DNA of 64,000 nucleotides from Thalassotalea sp. ND16A (GCF_000764205.1 NZ_JQDZ01000067.1:1-64000), one strand, 5' to 3'. Shown: positions 28,697 to 38,549, counted from the first letter of the stretch. Numbers and translations are program-made. Notes: generated by a model not told the origin, from the sequence alone.

Positions 28697-30598
28697 TTAT
28701 TGACCTCCCACATGCTGGCGCAAAAATGATTCAAACATCATCAATGACCATATCGAGGCACTATTATCTCTTATGCCTTTACTGTGTTGGTCGATTAAAG
28801 TGCGCAGCTGTTTTTCATTAAAGTAGCCAGTATTTAGCATAGCTTTTGACAGTAAGCTATCCTCAACCTTGGCTTTTAATTCTCCCCTAAACCACTGGGC
28901 AAGTGGTGCCGAAAAGCCCATTTTGCTACGATATAAAACGTCATTAGGCAAGTGCGGTTCCAGCGCTTGTTTTAATGACTTTTTGCCCACACCAAGCGTT
29001 AAATTTAGCTGTGATGGTACAGAAAAACCCCATTCAACAAATTTATGATCTAAAAATGGTACTCTTACCTCCAGTGAATGGGCCATGCTGGCCCTGTCGA
29101 CTTTGGTCAAAATATCGCCGACCAAATAGGTCTTCATATCTAAGTATTGCGCGATTTTTATTGGATCAAGAGAGCTGACTTTATCTTTATATTGGTTGAA
29201 CACTTCGAGTGAAGAATAGCCATTGAGTCGTTGTTTAAAGTCAGTGGAAAATAATTTTTGCCGTTCGTCTTTACGCAGTATCGACATTGAGTTGTGATAA
29301 CCTTCAATGGTATCGAGTGCCATCGATTGGAAGGTGGTTTTAGCGCGAAAGCATTTAGGTGCCCAATCCATCTTCGGGTATATTGCCCCTAATGGCGCAA
29401 ACAGCGTTTTGCGTAAACCTAAAGGCAAAAGCTTGCGTATTTTCTCTTCATTATTGTGTAAGCGATAACGACCGTAGCCCGCAAATAGTTCATCCGCACC
29501 ATCACCGGAGAGTGCTACGGTGACATGTTTTCTGGCCAACTCACAAACCCGATAGGTTGGCATTGCCGAGCTGTCTGCATAGGGCTCATCATAGAGTAAG
29601 GCCAACTCATCAATCAGTTCAAAATCATTCTGGCTCACCGTTTCTTCACGATGATTGGTTTGATAACGAGCAGCTACTGAACGGGCAAATTCAGTTTCAT
29701 TAAATGCTTTAGCATCAAAGCCAATAGAGCAGGTATTGACCGGATCAGATTGTAATTGCGACATCAAAGCCACAACCCCGCTGGAGTCAACACCGCCAGA
29801 CAAAAAGGCACCGAGTTCAACATCGGCAACCATGCGCATTGCTACCGCTTCTTTAAGCCGTTCCACCAGTTGTTCATTAATCTCAGCGGCGCTCCTTGAA
29901 TATTCAAAATGGGTTGGCACATCCCAATACTCCTGACTCTGCGGAAGCTGTTTATCATTTTTTTTAACTACCAATCTATGTCCGGGTGGAAGCTTGTATG
30001 CCTGCTGATATACGGTGTAAGGTTCGGGGATATAACCAAAGGTGAAATAATCTTCAATGGTAGTATCACGTAACGATTTATCAAATAATGGATGAGCCGT
30101 TAACACTTTTAATTCTGAGCCAAAAATGAAGTGACCATCATCTAACCGACTATAAAACAATGGTTTAATACCCAACCTGTCTCGGGCGATAAATAACTGC
30201 TGTTTATTTCTATCCCATATGGCAAAGGCAAACATGCCGCGAAGGTGATGAACGCAGTCCTCGCCCCACTCCAAATAGGCATTCACTATTGTTTCGGTAT
30301 CGCCGTCAGTATTGAAGCGATACCCTTTCGCAGATAACTCTTTATGGAGCTCTTTAAAATTGTATATTTCACCATTAAAAACAATAACTACGCGCTTGCA
30401 AGCACTTGTCATCGGCTGCGGGCTACCCTCTAAGTCAATAATAGAAAGCCTGCGGTGAGCTAATGCGAGTCCGGGATCAAAAAAATAGTCGCCAGCATCT
30501 GGACCACGATGAAATTGTCGATTATTCATTGTGGTGATTATTTCTGGCTCTATTTGATGATTTGCGGATATGTGGAAAATCCCGGCGATGCCGCACAT
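28697..30598 (-). CDS. Asparagine-synthase-like amidotransferase, exosortase A system-associated
   Basis: A 633-residue two-domain protein of the AsnB type (TIGR03108 group). Cys2 of MCGIAGIF is the glutaminase nucleophile, with FNGEIYNF and the NTQ-type region behind. The synthetase domain has the PP-loop SGGVDSSGV and ALSGDGADELFAGYGRY. In XrtA loci this protein is thought to transfer ammonia from glutamine to a carboxyl group, here plausibly that of a uronic acid such as ManNAcA made from the WecB-WecC product. That link is inference. It meets the upstream gene with a one-base overlap at 30598. Confidence 0.9.
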   Translation of the reverse strand: MCGIAGIFHISANHQIEPEIITTMNNRQFHRGPDAGDYFFDPGLALAHRRLSIIDLEGSPQPMTSACKRVVIVFNGEIYNFKELHKELSAKGYRFNTDGDTETIVNAYLEWGEDCVHHLRGMFAFAIWDRNKQQLFIARDRLGIKPLFYSRLDDGHFIFGSELKVLTAHPLFDKSLRDTTIEDYFTFGYIPEPYTVYQQAYKLPPGHRLVVKKNDKQLPQSQEYWDVPTHFEYSRSAAEINEQLVERLKEAVAMRMVADVELGAFLSGGVDSSGVVALMSQLQSDPVNTCSIGFDAKAFNETEFARSVAARYQTNHREETVSQNDFELIDELALLYDEPYADSSAMPTYRVCELARKHVTVALSGDGADELFAGYGRYRLHNNEEKIRKLLPLGLRKTLFAPLGAIYPKMDWAPKCFRAKTTFQSMALDTIEGYHNSMSILRKDERQKLFSTDFKQRLNGYSSLEVFNQYKDKVSSLDPIKIAQYLDMKTYLVGDILTKVDRASMAHSLEVRVPFLDHKFVEWGFSVPSQLNLTLGVGKKSLKQALEPHLPNDVLYRSKMGFSAPLAQWFRGELKAKVEDSLLSKAMLNTGYFNEKQLRTLIDQHSKGIRDNSASIWSLMMFESFLRQHVGGQ

Positions 30599-31749
30599 TA
30601 AAGTAACCCTTTGTTATTTTTTTGGTATATTGCTCGGTACCTATTAACCATAGACACTAAACTGAAATTTTTCACACAATGCTCCCTATTTAATTTACTA
30701 TTTTTAGAAATATATTCAGGTGCATCAATGTATTGCTGCATAGCCTGGATTAATTGCTGATCATTATTTACTTCAACCAGATGAGAGTTTTGTAGTTCGG
30801 TTAGGATTAAATCGCCATTACCACCAACCTTAGTGGCGATCACAGGTAAGCCAGTTGCCATAGCTTCCAAAATTGTGTTTGATACGCCCTCAGCCAATGA
30901 GGGCAAGACAAAGACATCCATCTGTTGCATTAAGGAATTAACATCACTACGGTTACCGGCAAAGAAAACTGCTGAGCCGGCATTGGCGCCAGCCACCATG
31001 TCTTTCAATCGGTCAGCTAAAACGCCGTCCCCGACAATCACCAGTCTTAGCTGTGGATTGTGCTGCCATAACCGGAGAAAGGCTCTTAGCAGAAACGCCT
31101 GGTTCTTTACTTCGGCCAAACGACCTACGGTGCCAAAGACAATGGCAGTGTCATCGGCAAAACCGGCAGGCAAATGCTTCCTGTTTTTATTGGGAGCAAA
31201 GAGTGTGGTATCGACACCATTGCAGATATGGTTTATCTTCTGTGGGTTTACCGAAATCTTATCTTTTAAATAGGTGACGGCTTCATTTGACAAGGCAACA
31301 TATTGACTGATTAGCGGTTTAAGGATTCGACGTATTTTCTGATATTTTTCATTTGTGCCGCCAAGATCAGTAACATCCCAGCCATGCTCACCATGTATTC
31401 GGTACGAAATTCCCGCTAAAAAAGCAATTAATTGTGCCTCTAACGCATTTAAATTTCGGGAATGTACAATATCAGGTTTCAGCGTTCGTAAAATCCGCCA
31501 ACATGCAAACAACCAGGACAGACCTTTACCCGGGATTTTATTAAGGTCATAGTAGCGAGTATTGTTACCGGTAATTCTTTTAATAAAATCTTTATCGTGA
31601 TTGGTAATGCAAACAATGCTATGCCAATAGTCTTTTTCGGGTAAGTTATTTATCAAATTTACGACGCCATTCTCGAGCCCCCCGGTGGCGAAAGAATAAA
31701 CCACATGTACGATATGTATTGGCTGCGATGACGCTGAATGTTTACTCAT
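30598..31749 (-). CDS. Glycosyltransferase, PEP-CTERM/XrtA system-associated (TIGR03088 type)
   Basis: A 383-residue GT4 enzyme. IVHVVYSFATGGLENGVVNL near the N-terminus marks the TIGR03088 group; NGVDTTLF, GTVGRLAEVKNQ and PSLAEGVSNTILEAMATG form the donor domain. It is encoded next to exosortase A, as in related loci. The frame opens at GTG 31758, but the ATG at 31749 gives the eight-base overlap ATGAGTAA with the exosortase stop seen elsewhere in this operon, so I prefer it; the ribosome binding site is weak. Confidence 0.88.
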   Translation of the reverse strand: MSKHSASSQPIHIVHVVYSFATGGLENGVVNLINNLPEKDYWHSIVCITNHDKDFIKRITGNNTRYYDLNKIPGKGLSWLFACWRILRTLKPDIVHSRNLNALEAQLIAFLAGISYRIHGEHGWDVTDLGGTNEKYQKIRRILKPLISQYVALSNEAVTYLKDKISVNPQKINHICNGVDTTLFAPNKNRKHLPAGFADDTAIVFGTVGRLAEVKNQAFLLRAFLRLWQHNPQLRLVIVGDGVLADRLKDMVAGANAGSAVFFAGNRSDVNSLMQQMDVFVLPSLAEGVSNTILEAMATGLPVIATKVGGNGDLILTELQNSHLVEVNNDQQLIQAMQQYIDAPEYISKNSKLNREHCVKNFSLVSMVNRYRAIYQKNNKGLL

Positions 31750-33184
31750 AAACAACACTTGCCAGCGACTGCCAATCCAATTCGCTGATTTGCTTTACTA
31801 TGTCATATTCAGAGCCATTAACCATTGAAAAGGCAACGATTTCAACCTTCGAATCGGGTTTGTTATAGACAAATATCGCTTGCAGAAGCTTTACCAGCGC
31901 CTTATTGGTTAAATTATAATTAGCGACTTTAAACCAATAAATTAACACTCGCTCCGTACCTCGACTATCCCTTAACAAAAGATATCTGGCCGAATGCTCT
32001 TTTATGGTAATATTTTTTGTGCTAATCACAGTCCAACGCTGAGAATTATATTCCTTATTTTCCCAGCCAATAAGTTCACCTTGTGTTTGTTTATTGGCAA
32101 ATACTGCGCGAAAATGTTCTAAACCTTTTGCATCGATTACATGGGAACGTCGCAAGCCATTGTTATAGGTGATCCCCCAATTGGATATTGCCACGGACTG
32201 AAAGTTATCATCTTCGCTGATTGCAGGATGAGGACTGTCGGGAATACCGGTAGCAGTAATATTGCTAATCATCAGTTGCGTACTGAACAACATTACCAGC
32301 AATATCAGTGGCGAACCCAATTGAACTGATTTTACCAAGGCTTTAGTGGCAGGTTTTTGTTGAGCGGTTACTTCCGGATCGGCAAACTTACTACCCAGAT
32401 AAAACATTAATGCGATGACAAAACCAAAGAACACCCAGCCATAAACTAAATGATCGGCACCAGTAGCATATTTCATATCCGAGTAATGGGCGATAAGTAC
32501 GATACCGAACGCTCTGATACCGTTGGCAATGATAGGTAAAACCGCCGAAAATAAAATAAAAAGTAGCTGCTTCTGCAGACGGGTGTAAGTTAAATGGGCA
32601 AATAAAGTGCCAACGGCAATCGAGGCAATTAAATAACGTATTCCTGAACATGCCACGGCCACTTCAAACAGGCCGGTCGGGATTTGAATGTATAAGCCGT
32701 CCCTAAATACAGGGATACCAACGAAGTTTAGCAAAAAAACGGTAAACCATGCCGTAACATCTTGCAGTATGGGAATTAAATTTTCCCCCATAGGTATCGC
32801 CAGCAATAAATACGCGAGTGGAAATTTGTAGCGCCAGGCAAGTTTATTACCAAGCAGCAACCATAAAATGCCAATCAAGGTGAGCACTGCCGCCCACTGC
32901 CCAAGCACATTTACATCGGCCGCGAAAGCAAATAACCAGACGATTAAAGCGGCAAAAATAAGTGTTAACGGCCACCAGCTCATTTGGACATCACTGGCAA
33001 GTAAATACTCTTTATCACGCCAGAATAACCATAACGATATTGGCAAAATAAAATAGCCATGAGCGAATGTCTCAGACTTACGCCAAATAGCCTCCATGCT
33101 AAGCAACGCATCACTGTAGACATATAGCCAACAAGATAAAAACAGCATAAGCAGAGTGATAAATCGAATATCAGATATTTTCAT
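31742..33184 (-). CDS. xrtA: Exosortase A (XrtA) with fused EpsI domain
   Basis: A 480-residue inner-membrane protein. The first 290 residues contain about eight membrane segments and the transpeptidase triad: C179 in VACSGIRYL, R224 in NGIRAFG and H245 in GADHLVYGW. Residues from about 300 form a periplasmic EpsI-like domain, as in EpsH/XrtA fusions. It cleaves PEP-CTERM tails of exported proteins and probably hands them to a cell-surface glycan. No PEP-CTERM substrate gene is in this window. I start at the ATG at 33184 because GGGG lies six bases upstream; a frame-extending ATG at 33196 has none. It overlaps the upstream glycosyltransferase end by 14 bases. Confidence 0.95.
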   Translation of the reverse strand: MKISDIRFITLLMLFLSCWLYVYSDALLSMEAIWRKSETFAHGYFILPISLWLFWRDKEYLLASDVQMSWWPLTLIFAALIVWLFAFAADVNVLGQWAAVLTLIGILWLLLGNKLAWRYKFPLAYLLLAIPMGENLIPILQDVTAWFTVFLLNFVGIPVFRDGLYIQIPTGLFEVAVACSGIRYLIASIAVGTLFAHLTYTRLQKQLLFILFSAVLPIIANGIRAFGIVLIAHYSDMKYATGADHLVYGWVFFGFVIALMFYLGSKFADPEVTAQQKPATKALVKSVQLGSPLILLVMLFSTQLMISNITATGIPDSPHPAISEDDNFQSVAISNWGITYNNGLRRSHVIDAKGLEHFRAVFANKQTQGELIGWENKEYNSQRWTVISTKNITIKEHSARYLLLRDSRGTERVLIYWFKVANYNLTNKALVKLLQAIFVYNKPDSKVEIVAFSMVNGSEYDIVKQISELDWQSLASVVYE

Positions 33185-34418
33185 TAAAAGCCCCATCCTG
33201 TTGAAATAGCTGGTTCAAAGGCGCTAATGTTTGCTGCCAGGTGAAATGGTGCATAATCCATGCACGATTATCGCAATTGTCCACATTATCAACGGCCAGT
33301 GCCTGACCTTGCTCTAAGTGCTTAATGCAGCAATCAGCAAATACCTGACAATCATCAACAATATCAATATCAGCACTGCGCCTGGCATTAATCCCTGCCA
33401 TAGCCATTGAGGTTACTACTATCGCTTTATTTAATGACATCGCTTCGAGCACTTTATTTTGGATGCCTCTGGCGATTTGCAGTGGCGCCACAATGCAATC
33501 GGCTTTACCAATGAATGGCCTGACATCTTTGACTCTGCCGGTAACAAGGACACCCTTTTGCCGTGCTAAAGCCTGCACCTCTGCGCTTGGGTTGCCGCCG
33601 ACGATGCAAAAAATAGCATCTGGTTGTTGCTTTAAGATTAGCGGCCAAACAAACTGGTTAAACCATATTACCGCATCAACATTTGCCCAATAATCCATGG
33701 CGCCGGTAAAACAGATGAATGGCACTTTCGGCACTAAGGGCTCATGATCAAACTGGCCATTGGGATCAAAATATTTTATATCGACACCATTTAATAGCCC
33801 TTTGACCTTGCTTTGTAAGGCTTTCGGTTGCCGCTCTTTAAACAACTCAGCTTCATCGGCAGAGACGAACAGACTATGGTTAAAAAGCAAACAAATTTCA
33901 TCCTCAAATTTTGCCAAAAGTTGCTGTTCCCGAGTATAAAACCAGCGAGCAATACCTGTTTTTTTCTCGGCATACTGCCGCCACTTGTCTGAGTCAACAT
34001 CGACAAAATCGATGACTCTCTCTAATGAATTAAATTTACTTTGTTGGCAATATTGCGCCATCGATGAGGAGTAGATAAAAATTTTACCAATCTGCTGCTC
34101 TGCTATAATCGCATCGACCCAGAGCTGCATTTTACGATTAAAATAATAAGGCAAAGTTATCGGTTTAGCATTGATAAAACCGCTTAAGCCTTTCACTTTC
34201 GCCAACAATTTATTTTGTTTTAGACAATAAAGCGATTTACAGTACTTGTTGAGCTCAGCAACAAATTGCTGATCAAATGGATCATCAATAAAACAGCCTA
34301 AATGCACATCAAATTGCTCACCTAACTTTTTCAACATGTTAAACGAGCGGATCTTATCGCCTTTGTTTGGCGGAAACGGAATGCGATGCGCTAAAAATAA
34401 CAACGATGGCTTTTTCAT
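33171..34418 (-). CDS. Glycosyltransferase, PEP-CTERM/XrtA system-associated (TIGR03087 type)
   Basis: A 415-residue GT-B enzyme. LLFLAHRIPFPPNKGDKIRS at the N-terminus is the hallmark of the TIGR03087 group; DFVDVDSDKW, FTGAMDYWANVDAV and IQNKVLEAMSLNKAIVVT follow. It probably adds a sugar early in repeat-unit assembly, since it lies between the FemAB-like gene and xrtA. A longer frame opens at 34490, but the ATG at 34418 has GGGA eight bases upstream and fits the family N-terminus. It starts five bases after the FemAB-like stop. Confidence 0.9.
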   Translation of the reverse strand: MKKPSLLFLAHRIPFPPNKGDKIRSFNMLKKLGEQFDVHLGCFIDDPFDQQFVAELNKYCKSLYCLKQNKLLAKVKGLSGFINAKPITLPYYFNRKMQLWVDAIIAEQQIGKIFIYSSSMAQYCQQSKFNSLERVIDFVDVDSDKWRQYAEKKTGIARWFYTREQQLLAKFEDEICLLFNHSLFVSADEAELFKERQPKALQSKVKGLLNGVDIKYFDPNGQFDHEPLVPKVPFICFTGAMDYWANVDAVIWFNQFVWPLILKQQPDAIFCIVGGNPSAEVQALARQKGVLVTGRVKDVRPFIGKADCIVAPLQIARGIQNKVLEAMSLNKAIVVTSMAMAGINARRSADIDIVDDCQVFADCCIKHLEQGQALAVDNVDNCDNRAWIMHHFTWQQTLAPLNQLFQQDGAFNENI

Positions 34419-34423
34419 GCTGA

Positions 34424-35470
34424 TTATCCCAAACTCTTCGCGAGAAATGGCCCAAGCAACCGGCTCAATGGCAAGGGCAGCAACTGCCATAACTTAACCA
34501 GCAATTTATACTTGGGATTGTTAGGGCTTAAATTTGGCAGTTGTTTTGACTTAACCAAGTGGTAATAATAATAAAGCGGCTGCGGTTCAATGCCCCAATG
34601 TTTTTTGTATTGATAGGCGCCGCTATTGTTTTTACTACGACCAAAATCAAAGCTTTTTACGCCTAAACCTGCCGCTTCACACATTAACTGATAGTAGATG
34701 AAGTCCATGCTCTTATTACGTTTAGCGTCGGTACTGGCACCAGCATAATACGGGATAACTTGGTCTTTAAAATAAAAGCTCAATACACTGCTCTGGCCTT
34801 TTTGGCTCTGGTCAAACACCGCATGAATCACACTACGTTCGGCAAAAACCTCAGCTAACTGATGAAAATATTTTCGACTCATAACCGGCGTTCCCAAGTT
34901 ACGATAGCTCAGTGAAAATAAGTGATAAAACTGCTTCAGGTCGGTTTTGCCAAAGGAAAGCTGGTTGTTTAATGAGTGCCGTATTACCGCCCGCTGCTTC
35001 TTCTTTATCGACGCTAATATTTGTTCTGGATTTGCGGCAATGGGACAATCAAAGGTCGAATGATGCTGAACTAACTGCAGACTAGACTGTTGTTTGCTTT
35101 TGTAACGGAGTTCAAGATAATCAACCTGTAATCGCTCCGCTAACTCCATAGCCCTTTGCTCGAGTAGTCGATGAATTTGCTGGTTATCGGCTAATGCACC
35201 ACCGTAGACACAAAAGGGGGTTGAAATTAAGGCATGCGCAAACAAATGACTTTTTACTTCAACTAACGGCAAAATGCCGACAATTGCACCATCAATGACG
35301 GCCACAATGGAATGGTTTTTATGATTAAAGCTTGCTCGCAGCACTTGCTGCCAGCCGCATAAGTGAAAAAAGGTACCTTCTCCATGTTGCTCCACATAGC
35401 TGTCCCATCGCTGTTGCATAACTTGTTGAAACGCTATCACTTTAACCATATTGAAATTTTCTGCCAACAT
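34424..35470 (-). CDS. FemAB-family protein, XrtA/PEP-CTERM system-associated
   Basis: A 348-residue GNAT-type protein of the TIGR03019 group. FFHLCGWQQVLRASFNHKNH, LELRYKS, KKKQRAVIRHSLNN and FDFGRSKNNSGAYQYKKHWG are conserved landmarks. FemAB proteins transfer aminoacyl groups from tRNA; the XrtA-linked branch is thought to modify the polysaccharide or its carrier. Which acyl donor it uses is unknown. The frame opens at GTG 35500; I prefer the ATG at 35470, preceded by AAGATAAAGG, though another ATG at 35449 is possible. Confidence 0.85.
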   Translation of the reverse strand: MLAENFNMVKVIAFQQVMQQRWDSYVEQHGEGTFFHLCGWQQVLRASFNHKNHSIVAVIDGAIVGILPLVEVKSHLFAHALISTPFCVYGGALADNQQIHRLLEQRAMELAERLQVDYLELRYKSKQQSSLQLVQHHSTFDCPIAANPEQILASIKKKQRAVIRHSLNNQLSFGKTDLKQFYHLFSLSYRNLGTPVMSRKYFHQLAEVFAERSVIHAVFDQSQKGQSSVLSFYFKDQVIPYYAGASTDAKRNKSMDFIYYQLMCEAAGLGVKSFDFGRSKNNSGAYQYKKHWGIEPQPLYYYYHLVKSKQLPNLSPNNPKYKLLVKLWQLLPLPLSRLLGPFLAKSLG

Positions 35471-35483
35471 AACCTTTATCTTT

Positions 35484-36320
35484 TTATAAATAGATGTCAC
35501 TCAAACTACGCCACCGATGTTGTGACAGTAAATTGATTAATTTGTTTTCCATTTTGGCCAAATTTGAGTAGTGCCTAAACTTGGATTTTATTGGCGCTGA
35601 TGCAAAACGCGGCTGTTCGGGATCGATTTCCCAAGGGTGAAAATAAAAAACATAGGGCATATTTTCACGTTTTAAAAAGGCATTTATCGACGCTAAAGAT
35701 AACCACAACGGCAATAACCGAAAGTAACCACCACCGGCAATCGGAAAATTAACATTGCCGAACCTCAGGGTTGACATCGGAATTTCTAATATTCCTTGTG
35801 CCGTTTTATACGCCTTTCGTGGCCAGGATGGCGTTCCGTATAAATCGTGCTTTACCGGATAAGTACTCGAACTGTATTTAAAACCAAGTTCTTGCAAGAC
35901 ATCGATCACCCATAAATTGTCTTCATTGATGGAAAAGCTTGGTGCTCGATAACCGAGCACCTCGTTACCACTGATATCCTCTAACAGGGTTTTACTCTCG
36001 CCGATATCTTTCTTAGCTTGCTCGCGTGTCAGCCCGGTTAATCGTTGATGGTAATAACCATGACTGGCTAATTCGTGGCCATGGCTAACAATCCGTGTTA
36101 CCAGCTGAGGGTATTTCTGCGCGACCCAACCTAAGACAAAAAAGGTTGCCTTTGCTTCATGTTCGGCCAAAAGCTCAAGCACTCTGTCAGTATTTCTTTC
36201 CACTCTATGCTCAAGTTGTGCCCAATCACCTCTCTTGACGATATTTTCAAACGCAGATACATGAAAATAGTCTTCGACATCAATCGTTAAAGCACACTGT
36301 TTGTTGTTATTGGTCAACAA
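35484..36320 (-). CDS. Polysaccharide deacetylase, XrtA/PEP-CTERM locus type (DUF3473)
   Basis: A 278-residue NodB-fold enzyme of the TIGR03006 group. ALTIDVEDYFHVSAF carries the catalytic aspartate, HGHELASHGYYHQRL the metal histidines, LGYRAPSFSI the substrate loop and FYFHPWEIDPEQPR the C-terminal DUF3473 signature. It probably deacetylates an amino sugar of the glycan. No ATG is available near the front: the best start is TTG at 36320 (or the next TTG), eight bases after AAGGG, one base past the stop of the sugar transferase gene. Confidence 0.88.
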   Translation of the reverse strand: MLTNNNKQCALTIDVEDYFHVSAFENIVKRGDWAQLEHRVERNTDRVLELLAEHEAKATFFVLGWVAQKYPQLVTRIVSHGHELASHGYYHQRLTGLTREQAKKDIGESKTLLEDISGNEVLGYRAPSFSINEDNLWVIDVLQELGFKYSSSTYPVKHDLYGTPSWPRKAYKTAQGILEIPMSTLRFGNVNFPIAGGGYFRLLPLWLSLASINAFLKRENMPYVFYFHPWEIDPEQPRFASAPIKSKFRHYSNLAKMENKLINLLSQHRWRSLSDIYL

Positions 36321-36321
36321 C

Positions 36322-37707
36322 TTAACGACCCTTGCCAAATATCACGATTTCTGCGGTTTGCACCAAGATCAGTAAGTCTAAAATGAAACTGCGATGCTTG
36401 ATGTAATACAAGTCATATTTTAGTTTTTCGGTGGCATCGGTTTCATTCGCTCCGTAAGGGTATTTAAGCTGTGCCCAACCAGTGACCCCCGATTTCACCC
36501 CGTGGCGTTCATTGTAATAAGGGATTTTGGTAATCAACTGTTGCACAAACTCTGGCCGTTCAGGCCGCGGGCCAACAAATCCCATATCGCCATAAAGTAC
36601 ATTGAATATTTGTGGCAATTCATCAATTCGATATTTACGAATAAAGCGGCCAACCTTTGTCGTTCTGTTGTCGTCGGCTGCAGCCCACTTAATGCCATGC
36701 TTTTCTGCATCCGGGTTCATACTGCGAAATTTAATAATATTAAAAACGTCTCCACCTAAACCTACCCGCTCTTGCAAATAAAAACACGGCGCTGAAATTC
36801 CATCTTCAATTTTAATCGCCAGGATAGTTAACAGCATTATTGGCCAGGTTAAAACAAATAAAGTGAGCGCTAACAGCACATTAAACACCCAATCAAGAGT
36901 ATTTCTTAAGTCATTACTGGAATGAAAACCATTGGAGTAAATTATCCAGCTGGGGTAGATCAAGTTTACTGCGATTTGGCCAGTCTCATTCTCGATGAAA
37001 TCTAAAATTTCAGAAATTTCAATGCCCCTAATCCGACAAAAAAACAGCTCATCAATCGGTAAGTGCCCTCGTCTTTCATCGTTGGCAACAACGATTTCAT
37101 GAACATTATTGTTAATGACAAACTCTCGCAAACTGGCCGTTAAATTGATAATCTTATCGGCGCTAACCTTTTCGCTTGAATCCCCTGGCATCTTAACGAA
37201 GCCCAGTAGGTTAAAACTTTGCAAATCTACTTTTCGTCTCATCCTTTTATCAATTATCTCCGCTCTATCGCCAGTGCCAAGCACCAGGACATTGCGTTTG
37301 GCAAAACCTAAAATATTAAACTGATATAAAAGAATCCGAAAAGCAGAACAACAAATAAAACTGAGAAAACACACATAAAATAAGCTTTCTTTAGTAAAAA
37401 TTGATTCATTCATAAACAAATGAATAATCGATAGCAACATATAACTAATCGTAGAGGCGAGCAGAAGCCGCCGAATGATACCCCAAGCGGTTTCTCGCAC
37501 TTTTGCGTGGTACATACCTAAGCTGAGTAAAATAAACTGATAGCTCAATACCAGCAGAAGTATTTGTGAGTAATGCCGAAGCGTTAACTCAATGTTTGCC
37601 AGTTCTTGGCGATGAAATACATAAAGTGAAAGTAGCACTAGCAGAAAATCGACGCTCACTAATAATTTCACTGAAATTCGGCTGTGATTATGATATTTAC
37701 TTTGCAA
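36322..37707 (-). CDS. Initiating sugar transferase, XrtA/PEP-CTERM type (TIGR03013)
   Basis: A 461-residue polyprenyl-phosphate glycosylphosphotransferase. Four to five N-terminal membrane segments (residues 12-140), a Rossmann-like middle (VLVLGTGDRAEIIDKR), a further membrane segment near 280 and the catalytic domain with DGISAPCFYLQERVG, IKFRSM, RKYRIDELPQIFNVLYGDM and GPRPERPEF. It transfers the first sugar phosphate to undecaprenyl phosphate and so starts the repeat unit. It is the first gene of the long minus-strand operon. The start is TTG at 37707, ten bases after AAGGG; the 197-base spacer to the divergent export gene should hold both promoters. Confidence 0.92.
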   Translation of the reverse strand: MQSKYHNHSRISVKLLVSVDFLLVLLSLYVFHRQELANIELTLRHYSQILLLVLSYQFILLSLGMYHAKVRETAWGIIRRLLLASTISYMLLSIIHLFMNESIFTKESLFYVCFLSFICCSAFRILLYQFNILGFAKRNVLVLGTGDRAEIIDKRMRRKVDLQSFNLLGFVKMPGDSSEKVSADKIINLTASLREFVINNNVHEIVVANDERRGHLPIDELFFCRIRGIEISEILDFIENETGQIAVNLIYPSWIIYSNGFHSSNDLRNTLDWVFNVLLALTLFVLTWPIMLLTILAIKIEDGISAPCFYLQERVGLGGDVFNIIKFRSMNPDAEKHGIKWAAADDNRTTKVGRFIRKYRIDELPQIFNVLYGDMGFVGPRPERPEFVQQLITKIPYYNERHGVKSGVTGWAQLKYPYGANETDATEKLKYDLYYIKHRSFILDLLILVQTAEIVIFGKGR

Positions 37708-37904
37708 AGTGAATAATCCCTTATGTTATCGTCGCAATCAATGTTGCCACGCTTGTTATTGTGTTTATTTTTTTCTACTTGCTTCCTAATAATAGACCAA
37801 TCAACGAGATAGCAAATTTTTTTAATGATTTTTGTGCAAATCAGAAAATTTTGAACTAACCTCAAGAAACAAATAACAAAAATTTATTAAAGGGTTGGTG
37901 AACT

Positions 37905-38549
37905 TTGAAGGATCTTATTCGACTGGACCGAACGACTCGTTTGCTGTCTATAGCATTATTGACCATATCCACGGCTAGCTGTTCTTCACTGCAAGTATTG
38001 CCTCCTGCAACTCTTTATCCAGCAAAAACCGATTCGGCTGCGGCCTATAATTATTTAATTGGCCCTGGTGATAAATTAAACATCTTTGTTTGGCGAAATC
38101 CGGAAGTGTCCGGCAACTTTATCGTACGTCCTGATGGCAAAATTACCACTTCGCTGGTTGAAGACATCCCTGCATCCGGAAAAACACCGACGCAACTTGC
38201 CCGAACGATAGAGGAACGGTTGGGTGTATATCTTAGAGAGCCGATAGTCACAGTAACCATTGGTAGCTTCGTTGGTCCCTATAGTGAACAAATAAGAGTT
38301 ATTGGTGAAGCGGTAGAACCGAAAGCGGTGAGTTATGGCAAAAACATGACCCTGCTTGATGTGATGATCACAGTTGGCGGGTTAACTGAATTTGCTGATG
38401 GCAATGACGCCGTACTTGTCAGAATTGAAAATGGCAAGCAACAAGAATATGTATTAAGAATTGAAGATTTAATTAAATATGGTGAAATAAAAGCAAATGT
38501 TGATGTTTTACCCGGAGATATCATAGTCATCCCAGAAGCTTGGTTTTAA
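37905..38549 (+). CDS. Wza-like polysaccharide export lipoprotein, XrtA/PEP-CTERM type
   Basis: A 214-residue outer-membrane export protein (TIGR03027 group). A signal peptide ends at STASC (C26), a plausible but not ideal lipobox. The polysaccharide export domain starts with YLIGPGDKLNIFVWRNPEVSG and is followed by an SLBB domain (IRVIGEAVEPKAV). It is shorter than Wza, as usual in this group. The start is TTG at 37905, ten bases after AAAGGG. Its last 40 bases are nearly repeated just behind the stop; see the repeat at 38512. It is the first gene of the five-gene plus-strand export operon. Confidence 0.9.
   Translation: MKDLIRLDRTTRLLSIALLTISTASCSSLQVLPPATLYPAKTDSAAAYNYLIGPGDKLNIFVWRNPEVSGNFIVRPDGKITTSLVEDIPASGKTPTQLARTIEERLGVYLREPIVTVTIGSFVGPYSEQIRVIGEAVEPKAVSYGKNMTLLDVMITVGGLTEFADGNDAVLVRIENGKQQEYVLRIEDLIKYGEIKANVDVLPGDIIVIPEAWF

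Noticed and set aside
30833-31273. 146-residue plus-strand frame inside a glycosyltransferase gene
   Set aside because: It is antisense to a well-supported gene, has no family resemblance and no ribosome binding site.
37734-37750. Sigma-54-like element TGGCAACATTGATTGC on the minus strand before the sugar transferase gene
   Set aside because: The spacing between GG and GC is eleven bases and should be ten, and the predicted start of transcription would fall on the ribosome binding site.
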